Source of the DNA: Cavia porcellus
Taxonomy: Eukaryota > Chordata > Mammalia > Rodentia > Caviidae
DNA: 64,000 bases
Direction: 5' to 3'
Assembly (NCBI RefSeq): GCF_034190915.1
Contig: NW_026947500.1
Span: 17,358,501-17,422,500, forward strand
Notes under the pieces: model-generated
What the model saw: only the letters and a program-made list of their open reading frames with translations
Databases searched by the model: none
Told to the model about the DNA's origin: nothing
Program-made: the position numbers and the translations under genes
Shown here: in pieces, positions 1 to 12,599 of the stretch
How positions within the stretch are numbered: position 1 is the stretch's first letter
How the letters are laid out: the number at the start of each line of letters is the position of its first letter

Positions 1-139
1 CTGCTGCTGAGCCCTGGGAAGGTGGTAGAGTAGGTGAGGCTCCGTGTTCCTCCCCAATATTCCCCCAGGGCTCTGTGACAGAATCAAGTTGAGAGGCTTT
101 CTTGTGAGTTGTTTGCTTGTTTTACTTTAGTATTGCTTA

Positions 140-142
<3 letters not shown>

Positions 143-187
<45 letters not shown>

Positions 188-292
188 TGTGTGTGTGTGC
201 GCGTGGTATTGAGGTGTTGAGCCCAGAACTTTGCACATGCAGGCAAATGCTGTTCCACTGAGCTCAACCCCATCCCAACCCACATCAGTGTC
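143..292 (-). mobile_element. ID-like SINE with CA-repeat tail
   Basis: GGTATTGAGGTGTTGAGCCC, GCACATGCAGGCAAATGC and TTCCACTGAGCTCAACCCC form an antisense tRNA-derived SINE core (207-292). The adjoining TG repeat at 143-206 is the tail. Confidence 0.6.
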
Positions 293-503
293 AATCCAAG
301 GACACTGGTATCCTCTACCCCATGGGCTCCCTGGGCTGAGGCTGGTGCCCCAGGTCCTCTGGCCTGACACATCCTGGTATGGTCTACAGTGGAGATGAGA
401 TGGAGTCAAGATACCAGGGCAGTTGTCTCCCCTCAGCTGCTGGTCTGGTTTTCTGTTTTAGTTTTGGGCTCTTCACACCAATATACATCCCTAGTCTTTT
501 ATA

Positions 504-615
504 TTTTGAGACAAGATCTTTCTAAGATACCCAGACTGGGCTTGAATTTGCCATCCTCTTGCCTCAGCCTCCCAGGGTGCTGGGATTACTGGCTAACACC
601 ACCATGCCTAGCCTA
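504..615 (-). mobile_element. B1-type SINE
   Basis: TTGCCTCAGCCTCCCAGGGTGCTGGGATTACTGG and CACCATGCCTAGCC on the plus strand mark an antisense B1. Confidence 0.8.
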
Positions 616-1579
616 TTTTCTTTCTGCTACACAAAAGTCTACCTTGGAGCTCCTCCACACTGTCCAAGAGAAGATCCAGCCCTAAATGGCAAACACGTGA
701 AAACAGTGTAACTGGACAGAGTTATCAGTGCTAGGCAGATGCCGAGGGCAGCTGATGGGTAAAGAGAGTCTTACCCTGGAGGTGAGGTCCCTGGGGACCC
801 CCACCTAGGCCAAGCGCCCCGCTGCCTATGCTTTAAGACGGGAACAGGAAGTCCCCCACTCTGATGGGGAAAGAGGAAAAGTGGACTTATTAAGAATTCA
901 ATCATCTTAGGTCATTTTTCCCAGTCTGGCAGGAGATCCATGCTGACTCATTCGATGTGCTCATTTAAAAAATATCATTCCTATTTCAGGACAAGCCTCA
1001 TGCTATGGACGAATCAGGTAGCCTCAGTTACGGTCTTTGTGATTCTATTCTATGCACCCTAGAATGTGCCCAGCCCCTGGGACCGGTAAAGAACTGAGAT
1101 TAGAGCTGGTACTGTCGAGCAGGGGGGAAACCTTTGATTCTGGCATCACCCAGCAGATGGCAACCCTACTAACATGCTGTGCACAGCTGTGCACAGCCAC
1201 CCCAACCAGGACCCAGAGTGACATCTCAGGCTGGGGAAGGTCGTTTCAAAAGACACAGACGCCAGACCTGAGTGTCTTCCTGCTGCAGTCCAAAAGCTTC
1301 AAATGCGATGTTCCCAGTCGTTCCTATCCTCAAAACATCTAATCTCAAAACTAAGATGGTATTTAAACAACTTATTAAAATCATAAGGCCTATTCTCAGC
1401 AAATGGTGTTTTAAATATAAGTGTGGTAGACCAGCTGCTGCTGATGACACAGAAATGGGATTTCTCAACCACTGCTGGTGTGTGTGAAATGGTTCAGTCA
1501 CATGGAGGACAGTATGATAGCTCTTCAAAGTCAAAACATATGCTCACCACACAACCAGTAATCCGACACTGGGCACCAG
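616..1579. other. Unique sequence, no gene seen
   Basis: No recognisable repeat or coding stretch. Confidence 0.5.
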
Positions 1580-2530
1580 CAGTTGGAAATCCACAAGCAA
1601 AACAAACAAAAGCATCGACCTAAAAACCTCACACCTTATACAAAGTCAACTCAAAATGGGCTACACTTAAATGTAAAACATAAAGTTATAAAACTTATAG
1701 AAGAAACAGGAGAAGAAACTAGGACCTGGAGGTGTGATGAGGCATTCCGCCAAAAACAATCCACTCATGAAAAAATTAATAAGTTCACTTCATTGCTATT
1801 AAAGCCATTCAGTCTGCAAAAGCCCAGAGTATAAAAGATGGAAAGATGAACTACAGCCTGGGGTAATTAATTCCAAACATGTGTCTGACAAAGAAACAGC
1901 ACGTAGCTGATGGAATCTCAGAACTGAACAGTTCAAAAAGGAAGGCAGAGTAAGCCAATGAGAACCCATGCTATGAACAGGTGCTTCACAGAATTGGACC
2001 AGCCAGTAAGCCTGTGAAAAGGTGCTCAGCATCGCCAGTTATTCAGAAAACAAACCTAAAACCATGATGAGGCACCGCTCCTACTTACTAGAACATTAAA
2101 AATCACGCTGGTGACAATGTAGAGAGATCAGATTTCTTGTTTCTTGCTCGCGCTGTGTGAAATGGTTTGGCCAAGTGTTTCTCGAAAAGCCAGAATACAT
2201 TTCCTATGCAACCAACCATCAGACTCCTTAGCGCTGATCCCAGGGAAATAAAAATCAATCTTCCTACCAAAACCCCTGTATGAATGCCCACGGCAGTTCT
2301 GTTTGTGATAGCCAAAGTCCAGACGCAAACTCCACAATGAATAGCTAAACAACAGTGATACACCTGTCCCAGGAAATGTCCAGGGAGTGTCCCTACATCG
2401 CTTGAATCTCAAGGGGAATTAAACTGAGGAAACAATGCCGACCTCAAAAGACCACACGCTGTATCATTCCATTTACAAAACATGCCCAAAGTAACGCAAT
2501 TACAGAAAAAGAAAGCAGATGTGTGGTGTC
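1580..2530 (+). mobile_element. Old LINE-1 ORF2/3' fragment
   Basis: Decayed L1 similarity: TACAAAGTCAACTCAAAATGG, TTAAATGTAAAACATAAAG, then KLIEETGEE-type codons, and later text resembling the 'natural habitat' of L1 3' ends (CAATGAATAGCTAAACAACAG). No useful frame remains. Edges approximate. Confidence 0.6.
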
Positions 2531-2534
2531 AGGT

Positions 2535-5270
2535 TTTATGCTTCAGAGCAGTAGGGCGAATCAGGAATGAGCTGATCATAAAGTAAAAGGGTGGCCAAGG
2601 GAGACTTTTGCAGGATGGAACCGCTCTGTGTGACTCTGGGGGTCCCTGCAGGAAGCCACATGGGTGGCCCAGTGACCTGGGGCTCCACAGGCACGCTGCC
2701 CTACTGCCACTGAAGCACACCAAGTCCTTGGGCCTCACTGTCTTCTGAGGCAGAAAGGAAGCACTGGAAAAGCCCTCAGGCTGGGGAGCCCCCTCGGACT
2801 ACGCAGCCTGTCCGAGCCAGCATCATCCAGGGCCATTTCCCACCACCCACCCTGGCCAGGCTCTAGGCCAGCTGCTTACAAGAAGTCCAGGGCTTCATTA
2901 ATATGAATACCTCTCCATGGCGCTGAGCTGTTCTGGGTGTGGGGATAATCTCCTCAAACAGGGACAGCAGGCACAGGACCAAGAAAGGCTCCCAAGAATA
3001 TGACACAAAAAGGAGATCACACAGCAAGGCGTCAGGGGTTTCCCATATGGCACCCCAGGGTCCCAGGAGCACAGGAAACTGGTGTTGACTGGTGTCTGCT
3101 CTGCCCGGTACTGAGCCCATGAGACACTATGAGTGTGTGTTTAGATCTGGGGGTGACCCGCTAGATCTTGGGCTGATCTTGGGCTGTCCATCCACCAGGC
3201 CCATGCCTACCCTGTTTCTAGCCATGTGCACTTTCCATGACATGCAGTGTGACATCGGTCTGGAGGGCAGGGTCATACTCAGATGTTTGGGCTTTGCTGA
3301 GAGCCTGCCGCCATCCTTCTGAGACTCAGCTTGCTTTCCTCAGCACAAGCCAACACAGAAGGGGCTGAGAGAGACATGCCCAGTTTTCTTTTGTCACAAG
3401 TGTTGATTCCTCGGCACCTCCAAGATTCCTTCTTCATTTTTCGATCTCCATCCCTGCATGGGAATCTTTCAACAAAGCATGCAGAGCAAGACGGACCTGT
3501 AATTATGGAAACCAAGAATGAAAGTGTTTCTATTAATACTGGTCACAGATAAGCCACCCACTCTTGGAAATGAGCACAGCTGGCAAAGGATGAGGTGGGC
3601 TGGATGAATCTCCCCACCAAGCTCCCAGGCTCCTCGCTGCAGGAGGCTGACTGTGGCAAGCAGCCACTGGTCCCCAGGCGCCTCCAGAAGGTTGCGGAGT
3701 TTACATCTTTTGGCCCAGTTCTAGGGTTCACTGACGTCTCCATCCAGCCTCAATCCCTCTCAGCATCAAAGCTCTCCAATAGCTGGGCTCTCCTCACAAA
3801 CTGGCCGTCAGGGGAGTGTTTACTGGAGAGGAAGAGTGGATCCGGAAGCAGCTGTGCGAAGAGCCCCGGGCTGGGTCCCCCGGGGTCCTGCGTTCAGCCA
3901 TCTGTGTCTCCTCTTAGGGCTAATCTCTCTGGTTCTCAGAGAAGCAGGCCATTAACTCAGACAGCTGGGGAATGATGGAAACCATCTTTTTTTTCTTCCT
4001 CAAACCATTCTTATTATGCAGTGTTTATGTTTCAGGATCCGGGAGACTTTCGAACAATGACCTTTCACAAGCCGTCCAAGCCCAGAGCCATGGGTGCTGG
4101 GAACTCATGCAAGCTTCAGTCTTCTGGCCTGGACCCAAGTCAGGGGCCACACAGAGCTGGCTTACACCAGGGGTACAGTGCTGCCCAGGGAGCACTGGTT
4201 TATAGGTTTCCACATGCAGTTTGATTTTAATGTAATGCCCGGCAGAGGGCTGGGTCCAGTGAAAATTTCTCCTGCAGTGAAATTTCTCCTCACAGTGAAA
4301 TTTCTCCTGCAGAGTGGAGCAGAATTCATGTCTCTAAAAGAGCTTAATTTAATCAAAGTGTGAACAGCAGTGGGCTCCAACCTTAGTTGTTTCCTTCCCT
4401 GTGTCTAAAGTTCCCAGCTGGGACCTGTCAGGGGGCTCTGGTTATAGAGAAAGGCAAGGTTCTCTAATGGCTCCATTACCCGGCAAGCTTTTCTGTTCTG
4501 TCTGATCTCGCTCTGCCCATCTCCTTCACTCTGAATGTACCGTGCAGGCTTCCCATGAAGCAGGAATCATGACCCCCTCCCTCAGTCTGCTCGCTCCCAG
4601 CCTGGGTCGCTACTCTGCTTTCATTCCCAGATGCACTGAACTCTCACTTTAGAAAAACAAATACAGAACAGGATGTAGGGTCCCAGGAGCTCTGGTTGAG
4701 TCTGCAAAATAATAAACTTTTAAGGAAGATTATTTTCTCCCCTAAAAGAAAATCAGTTTCAAGAGAAGCAATTAAAGCTATACGTTCAGTTCAAACATAT
4801 TTCCAAAGGGTCGGCCCACAATTTTGAATGTAATAAAGTTTAAGAACTGCTTCAGAGCCTTTCCACTGCTGATTCAGTTTTAACATGGAAGGCTGGACCT
4901 GGGGGCTGCTTCCCATATGGAAACATTTGATTCAGAAGGGAGTTTTCTGTTCAGTGTGTTTGTTCCCGTCTTCATGTTGAATGTTATTTTTTTTTAGATT
5001 TTAAACTTTTTTAAAGCAGAGTTGATTTGTTTCAAAGCAAGCTCAGTCTTTATTTCTGAAAGGTTAATTTTGGCACATGAAGGAGTAAGTAGAGAGAAAA
5101 GTGGAAACACATCTGTTTCTGGGTCCAGACTCTGGACTCTGGGGTGCTCTTGTCTCTTTACCATGGGAACTCGCTCGCATTAGCTTCATCTGTTACTGGA
5201 GCCTCTGCATTTGGAGAAAAAAGTTGAGATGTATCAGATCTTTCCAAAGGTAAGGCTTCTGGCTGCACAT
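2535..5270. other. Unique sequence, no gene seen
   Basis: I see no repeat or gene here. The only odd detail is GTGAAATTTCTCC repeated three times at 4259-4310 at irregular spacing. Short open frames look like chance. Confidence 0.5.
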
Positions 5271-5271
5271 C

Positions 5272-5690
5272 CACTGCGTTTGTCAACTTCCCATCACTGT
5301 GACAAAATACCTAAAATAATAAACTTGCAAGGAGGAAGGCTTTCTTTTGGCTCATGGTTTTAGAGGACTCAGTCCATGGTCGTTACTTCGTTGGTTTCTG
5401 CTGCTAGCAGCACAATGCATCATGGTGGTAGCACACAGCAAATAAGGTCCAGTGACATCAGGGTGACCAGGAAGAGAATGAAGGGGAGGAAAGGGCCAGT
5501 GGTCAGTATCCCCCTCAAATTCCTGTCTTCCAATGACCTCTTCCCACTAAGCATCGCCTCTTAAAGGCTCCATGACTTCCCAGTAATGCCACAGGCTGGA
5601 GGGCAAGCCTTCAGCACGCAGTCCCTGGGCTGACACTCATTTGGTTTCCATGGAGTTGATACTACACAATGCTGGAGCAGATCCAAATGC
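5272..5690 (-). repeat. MaLR-type LTR
   Basis: Plus strand shows CATCACTGTGACAAAATACC, CTTTTGGCTCATGGTTTTAG and TCCAATGACCTCTTCCCAC, the antisense of a MaLR LTR. Edges approximate. Confidence 0.6.
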
Positions 5691-6054
5691 AAATATCCAT
5701 CATCACTTCTCAGAGTTCCCCTTTGCTATTACTTCCCGATGAATCTCTGCTCTTTACATGCTAGAGATAGTAAATTAAAACAAGCATTTGAAAAATTATT
5801 TTTTCATGAAAAAGGAATTTCATGTTCAAGAGCAAGGAAATTTAGAACAAAATTACACTTAAAGAATTTGCTACCTTTTGGGATGGTACAGAAACAAAGA
5901 GAACCATAGAATTTATAATCGGGATGGTGCATGCAAATTGCTTTCTCTTTTTAAAGATAAAAAGACAAAGCAACAGAAGACTAAGAGGACCTTAAGAAGA
6001 TTAGATTCAAGGAAAACAAATCCACAGATCTGAACACTTCTTGTAGTAGAGCAG

Positions 6055-7237
6055 GAGTGAGGGTTTCCTTTTGGATCAGATGGGTTTCTTGCAGAAAACA
6101 TATGGTTAGATATTGTTTCTTGATCCATTCTGCTAGTCTGTTTTGTTTAATTGGTGTATTGAGATCATTGAGATCATTTACATATTTGGTTATAACTGTT
6201 ACATATTGGCTTATTGTTGACATGTTATCTTTCTGCTGTTTTATCTTCACCTTTCCATTCTGTTTAATTGTCTACCTTGCTTAGTGGTTTTTTCCTATGT
6301 GTATGTAGACTATCTTTCAGTATTCTTTGCAGGGTAGGCTTGGTGTTCATGAAGATCTTCAGCTGTTCTTTGTCATGGAAGTATCTTATTTCTCCATTGA
6401 TTTTGAAGGACACTTTTGCAGGGTACATCAGTCTAGGTTGAAAATCATTTTCCTTTAGGACCTGAAATACTTCACTCCATGCTCTTCTTGACTTTATTGT
6501 TTGTGTTGAGAAGTCTGCTATAATTCTAATAGGCTTTCCTTTATAGGTCATCTGTCTTTTCTCTGACAACTTTTAGCACTCTATTCTTATGTTGGATTCC
6601 TGGGATGTTGATTATTATATCTCTGGGTATAGTTTTATTTTAGTTATGGCTATTTGGAGTTCTATATGCTTCATTAATCCTAATGTCAGTTTCCATTCTC
6701 ATGTTTGGGAAATTTTCAGCTATTACTTCTGTAAATAGCCTCTTGGTATCATTTGTGTTGTTCCCTTCTTTTTCATTTATCTCTGTCAATCTTATGTTGT
6801 TTTTCTTTGCATCATCTTGCAGCTGTTGAATTGTTATTTCCTGATTCCTTGTTATTTTAAAAAGATCTTTCCTAAAAACGAAAGAAAGATCTTTCCTGTT
6901 TACTAGCTGCAATCTTGTCTTCGAGGTCTGAAATTCTATCTTCACTTTTGTTCAGTCAGTTTTGACAACTTTCGATGGAATATTGTATTTCCTGTATATC
7001 TCTTTGAATCTGCTTCATGTATTCTGTTTGTTTCTTAAACTGTTCATCCAGGGCTTCTATCTTTTTGTTTTGTTCCTCTAGCTTTTTAACTGTGTCTTCT
7101 TTAGATGTGTTGAACATCTCTTTCATTACTTTTGTCATTTCTTCTTTTATCTGGGAGATTATTTCTAGTTTGAATTCCTTTAAAGCTTTCTGGAGTTGCT
7201 TCTTTATTTCAGTTGCTATTATTATACTGTATGGCAT
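6055..7237 (-). pseudogene. LINE-1 ORF1 and start of ORF2 (decayed)
   Basis: Minus-strand frames give L1 ORF1 in order: a coiled coil rich in K, E and Q (6956-7237, e.g. EEMTKVMKEMFNTSKEDTVK), the RRM-like core (6640-6945, ending FPNMRMETDIRINEAYR) and the C-terminal domain (6264-6569, e.g. TYKGKPIRIIADFS and YPAKVSFKINGEIRYF). Frameshifts separate the three parts. After about 80 bp the ORF2 endonuclease start follows (SPI-like motif NTPIKQNRLAEWIKKQ, then CFLQETHL with the catalytic-type QET, to about 6055). The rest of ORF2 is missing. Confidence 0.88.
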
Positions 7238-7830
7238 ATATTTTCTTCTATGTACATGGCTCCTAGGCTTTCTTGGGATGGGCTGGAGGTTTGAGATTGC
7301 ATTCCTATGCCCTAGGCTCCTGGGACTGAATGGAGGTTGCTGAGCATGGTCCAGTCAGGCCCTCAGGCCCTCCAGTGTCAGCTTCAGCATTCCAAGTAGC
7401 TGGGCAGGCACCTAACCACTGTGAATGATGGGCTAAAGCTCTCCCCAGGCAATGACCAGTGCCCTGGAACTCAGTTCACCTGTTCTCAACTCCCATAATT
7501 GAAGAAGGTCACTTGGTATAATACAGTTGGTCCACAAAACCTCCCAAGGCTAGTATAGTGTGGCTGGGAGCTGGGCAGGTCCTTGAGCTCTGGGAGCAAT
7601 GATCTTAAAGTCTCCCAAGGCTCAGGATGGTGCACGGGCTCACACCAGCCACCAACTGAGTTTCCCTGTTTGGAAGAAGGTCCTAGAACAGGAGTGAGGA
7701 ATTCCAGCTCCTGACAATAGCATGGAGTGTGGACTATCTGAGGCAGATTGCACTTTTCAAAAACATCCAACATGGTATTTCCGGTCCAGACCCACACAGA
7801 CCTCTGACCTTACCCACCTTCCATCACCGC
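7238..7830 (-). mobile_element. LINE-1 5' untranslated/promoter region
   Basis: GC-richer sequence just upstream of L1 ORF1 in the minus direction. It holds loosely repeated blocks (AACTSAGTTYMCCTGTTY, TCCCAAGGCT twice) that resemble repeated promoter units. The outer boundary near 7830 is uncertain. Confidence 0.55.
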
Positions 7831-8167
7831 AGGGCCCCAGGGAGGGGCAGAGGAGTTAGCACCTGATGAACACAGTTTTGGTTCAGGAAGATGAAAAGCA
7901 TCCCAGAGGGGGATGGCAGTGATGGGTGTACAGCAATGTGAATGCACTAATCCTGCCCCAGCCTCATCCCCACACTTACAGGTATAACTCTATGAACTGC
8001 ACAGACTTAATTAATAGTGTAGCTCATGAGCTAGGATTTAAAAATGGAACAGTGATCCCCTTTCAATGTTACTGAAAGACAATGTAGTTAGTACTTCTAA
8101 CCATGCACTTCTTTTTAGTGAACTGATACACTTTAGAATGGTTAAGATTTTGAATGTTATATCTAAA

Positions 8168-8610
8168 TGCTGTGCTTTGCATCTGGATGTCCCCCGAAAG
8201 CTGAATGAGGTCATAGGTGGGGCTTTCAGAGGAGGCTGGATTTAGGATGCTTGGTGCTGGGATCAAGAATGCGACACTAGAATTGGTAAATGGTGTGATG
8301 TTAGGAGTAAGGATGGCCCACCTTGGGTTGAGTGCTACCTGCTCTAAGGGCAGGTACTCCGATAGAACATAAGGGACAGGAAGGGATGGCCACGGCTGCT
8401 TGCTGCTTCTTTGTTGCTTTGCTGTCTTCCTTCCTTCTGTCCACCATGAACTATTTCTCCTCGGTGATGTCCCTCTACACACTACTCAGCCTTGGACACA
8501 GCCAGTGATGGACTGAAAGCTCTACAAACTGTGAGCTAAATAAACCTTTCCTCCTTTAATTTTGTGCATCAGGTATTTTGTCTCAGCAACAAGGGGAAGT
8601 AACTAAGATA
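8168..8610 (+). repeat. MaLR-type LTR
   Basis: TGCTGTGCTTTGCATCTGGATGT start, GTCCCCCGAAAG, a CT-rich centre, AATAAA in GAGCTAAATAAACC, then GGTATTTTGTCTCAG and an AACTAAGATA end. Same family as 22638-23087, 31130-31501, 37231-37602 and 53520-53846. Confidence 0.7.
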
Positions 8611-8783
8611 CTATAATATCATGATTTTTGGAAAGGAGAGGAGAGTGAAGTCTGTTTTCCTGTTCTGCAATCTTGATGACAGGCTAGAGTACGGAGCAGG
8701 AGCTAAAATGCTGTGGGAGTGGTGTGTGATCTCCAAAGCTAGGTCAGAAAGGCAGCACTCACCTCTGCCCCATTTCCTTCTTC

Positions 8784-8803
8784 TCTCTCTCTCTCTCTCT
8801 TTG

Positions 8804-8847
<44 letters not shown>

Positions 8848-8851
8848 TCTC
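8784..8851. repeat. (CT)n microsatellite
   Basis: CTCTCT run of about 68 bp with two short TTGTCTCTGT interruptions. Confidence 0.95.
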
Positions 8852-8854
8852 TTA

Positions 8855-10770
8855 GTCCTTCTCCCTTTCCTCTCTCTGTCCTGGTCTTGGTCTGTCAGTC
8901 TGCCTCATCTCTGGCTCTGCATCTCTTGTTCCTTCTCCACTCCCTCTTTGCCCTCTGTCCCCCACATTCTCTCTTCCTTGATCCTCACTCCAGCAAGTAA
9001 AGCAAGGCTCCTCAGCAACGCTTTCCCTGGACTCTTTCTCCATGCTATGTGTCCAAGGGACCTTCCAGGGATGAGTCTCAATGGCAAATGAATACATTAA
9101 ACGTTTGTCTTTATCGTTTAAATGGAGATAACTGTAAGGCATGAGTCACATCTACCTGGGGGTCTTGGAGGGCCTGGAATGACATAGTCCAGGCCTCGAC
9201 ATTGTCAGGAGGGGCTCTGGGGTCTGGCAGAGGTCTGGGGGCAGACCAGGGGTCGGGTTAGCCAGCACTGCTATGTCGATAGGTCCTGAAGGCTACAAAC
9301 CATGCTGGCTTCCCAGAACAATGACATCGCAGTCAGTACATAGCTCGCACTGTGCCTATCCCTAAGGGAGGGTGTGGCTTCCCTGGCCTCAGGTTCAGGG
9401 GTGGGTGAGGTCTGGGGTAGGCGGGGAGGCTCCAGTCTGCCTGTGAGGATGCCTTTGCAAGCGGGGCTCTTTGTTGTAGCCCTACAGTCCTTGTGCTCTT
9501 GAGGAGACCCTGGGACCTGAAAAGGAACCCAGCAGGAGGAGGCAGAGGCAACCCTGACTCAGCAACCCCTGTTCCCTGAGGCCCTCACAGTTCACATGAG
9601 CAATGCTGTGCCCCTCGAAGGAGCCTTCTGAAGGCTTCCTCCCTGTGTGGCTGTGGGGGCCTCTCCACTGCACCTGGCGGTGCCAAGAGACCTGACCCCT
9701 AGGACAGGAGAACTCTGTCCTTGGTGCCTCACCTCATCCTTACGAAGCTGCTCAGAGGGCCTGCTCTCTGGAGACCTGAGCTTGCTGTCCCAAATCATTC
9801 AGCAGTTTTGTGTCTGATCACAGGAGTTCACTCTGTCCAAGTCTGCAAAGCCTTGGTCATCACAGCACACAGCAGGTAATGCAGACACTTGTCTACACAG
9901 ATGCAGAAACACAGGATCTGTTTCTGTGTCATGGTAGCTCTGCATTTATCCTTAGCAAGCACTGGAGGGGGATTTTCCTCTTTTTACTATTATGAGTGTT
10001 ACCTCATGCAATGATCGCATGGTTAGAGCAGGCTGTACGTGGGTGAAGCGGTCTACTCTCCTGAATGACAACATCCTCACCCCAGTTTCACCTCGGGCTA
10101 GGTTCTTCAGGTGCCACCACCTGAGAAAACACAGAAAGGTTAGGACTACAAAGAGGCGTTGGGTGACACAGTGAAGACCTTGGAGACCATCCGGACTTGG
10201 TGGGGGTGGCCGCGCCTGCGGACTGGAGGGAAGACAGCCCTGCTTTCCTGCTGCCATGCGCTGTGCCCGAAGAGGTTGGAGAATGTGATGGGATGCGTGT
10301 ATTTTTAATCTCTCTGCTGTTTCCAAGGAATGTTTTATTTCTGTAGGAAGAAAGAAACCATATTGTTATATAAAGGGTTCCTGTCAAAATTTGGATAATT
10401 TGACCCATAAGAAAACTAAATGCATTAAAGAATATCCTTCTGGCAAGAATGCCCCTCCCCAGCCAGCTCTCGTCTCACCCACCTGAAGAATCTGCTGGGG
10501 TTGCCATGGTAACCCTGCACCTCATTTCTCCTGAGGGATGTACTGACGTTGAGCTTGACATAGATAGAGGCTTCACTAAATCTCTGAGTGTTGCCTGTTA
10601 AGATCAACATGTCCCTGGCTTTTTTCATTCAGTTCAGCGAAGACACTTCACTGTCTTATGTTTGTGAATGAATACCTGAATAGCTTAGGAGAAGAATAAC
10701 AGTTACTTTTTGAAAATTTATCTCAAATGCTCCAAGACATAGTTAATAAATATCTGCTGTCATTTTTCCA
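8855..10770. other. Unique sequence, no gene seen
   Basis: Mixed composition without repeats that I recognise. Several 60-120 codon frames overlap on both strands with no domain. Confidence 0.5.
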
Positions 10771-10774
10771 TCCT

Positions 10775-11110
10775 GTGATTAGTTGGTTTATCTCCTGCTG
10801 CGTGACAAACTGCCCCAAAACTAGGGACTTTGAAACTATGGTGACATCGTTTTCTTCCTGCACTCACCATTCTGCAATGTGGGCAGGGCTTGGCCGTCCC
10901 TGTTTTGGGAAAGGGGGACACTGGCTGTCACAGCCAGCCACAGGCATCCTCACAAGCGTGGTGGATGATGCTGCCTGTCACCGGATCCTCAGCTGGGGCC
11001 CTTGAGTAGAGCAGCTGCACGTGGCCGCCCCAGGCAGGGCGTCCTCCACCTCAGTGGCTGGGCTCCGAGCTCTCCTGTGTTGGGCATCTGTGTAATTCAC
11101 AAGATATAGT
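10775..11110 (-). repeat. MLT1-like LTR fragment
   Basis: CTGCTGCGTGACAAACTGCCCCAAAAC at the left and AGCTGGGGC later match the antisense of an MLT1-type LTR. Diverged. Confidence 0.45.
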
Positions 11111-11567
11111 ATTACAATGGATGTGTGTATGCAATCCATGCTGGTCCAAATGGGATGATTAGCATTTCCCTTCACTAATGTAACTTATGTTTGGAGCCTT
11201 TTGGGTTCTTCTGTTTTATTTCTTCCATATAGTGGGTTGTGATAAACTTTCCCCACCACGCTGTGTAACACTGCAACTTACTCCAGACACCTGTGCTTCA
11301 GAGCCTACCATCCGGCCTCCTTCTCTCCCTCTCCACCCTCCCATTGCCAGCCAGCCTGTATTTTACTCTCTACTTCTAGGCAATCAACTTATTCAGCTTC
11401 CACAAATGATGAGACTACTGTAAGGGAAATGTAAAGGAAATACTGTGGAACTTTGACATAGGCAAAGAGTTTTCTCAAAAAGATTCCAAAGTCCAAGCAA
11501 CAGCTGGACAACTGGGTTTATACCAAACTGAAAATCTGCACAGCAAGAGAGGCGATGGAGTTAAACA

Positions 11568-11721
11568 ATCAACTACACCTGTAATCCCAGCATTCAGGAG
11601 GCTGAGACAGGAGGATCACCAAAAGTTTGAATCCAACCTGGGCTACAAAGTGAGTTCAAGGCCACACTCAATCGCTTAGTGAAATGCTGTCTGAAAAAGA
11701 CCAAAAAAAAAAAAAAAAAAA
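11568..11721 (+). mobile_element. B1-type SINE
   Basis: ACCTGTAATCCCAGCATTCAGGAGGCTGAG, a second monomer-like AGTTCAAGGCC block and an 18-A tail. Confidence 0.85.
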
Positions 11722-11914
11722 GTCACCGGCAGCAGGGCACCAAGGTGTTTAAAAGCCATATTCTGTTTCACAGAGCAAGTGACTAAATCCAACTCAGATT
11801 CCAGCAGAGTGGAGCTGGACTCCATGTTTCAGTGAGAAGATTGCAAAGGGTTTGTGAACAGACTTTAAAATCACAATGCCCAGGTCAGAGGTATTGGTCA
11901 AGTTTCTGTCTCTA

Positions 11915-12130
11915 GTAACGCAAGTCCACAGGCTAAGTTATGAAAGAACGAAGTTTATTTTGCTCACGGTCCTGGCCCAGAACTGAGGCTTGTACCTGCT
12001 AATGGCTGTCCTGCTGATGGAGAAAGAGGGTATGTGTCTCCACCAGACTCTCTCTGGCCTTCTGAAGCTGCCAGGTGCAGTCACCGGGCCTCCAGCTTGA
12101 TGACCTTGTCCATCCCGGCTCACCTCCTAC
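11915..12130 (-). repeat. MaLR-type LTR fragment
   Basis: AAGTTTATTTTGCTCACGGTCCTGG followed by GTCCTGCTGATGG fits the antisense 3' half of a MaLR LTR. Confidence 0.45.
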
Positions 12131-12455
12131 AGCCTCACTTTGAACAAGCTGCATTTCCATCGCTGGCTTTCACCACTGACCTCTGGCGTGAATTCAAGGG
12201 GGCAACCCCTGTTCCAGCCATAGCACAGGACATTACTGATGAGTGTCTCAATCTGTGTTCTACGCAGAACCCTTCCAGCACGCTCCAGGCAGCAGCTGAC
12301 CGGCAGCTGGAGCTGGCCCTGAGGCCCGCACCTTGCTTTAGGCTCATGGTCCAGAACCAAACAGGACAGGCCTCCTGTCACAAAGTTCCGACCCATCCGT
12401 AACATAGCCAGACAAAGACAGCTGATTAACTAGGCTTTTCACAATGACGAATTTA

Positions 12456-12596
12456 TTCTTTCTTTCTCTCTCTTTTTCTTTTTCTTTCTTTCTTTCTTTA
12501 TTTCTTTCTTTCTTTCTTTCATTTTTACTGGGAATCAAACTCAGGACTTAGTGCAGGCACTTGTACCACGGTCCTCCGCAAATTTGTTCTCTGTAA
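12456..12596 (-). mobile_element. ID-like SINE with TTTC tail
   Basis: ACTGGGAATCAAACTCAGGAC and GCAGGCACTTGTACCAC are the antisense core (12527-12580); the (TTTC)n tract at 12456-12520 is its tail. Confidence 0.65.
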
Positions 12597-12599
12597 AGA

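Noticed and set aside
8621..9091. 156-codon frame with a Ser/Leu run
   Set aside because: Created by the CT microsatellite.
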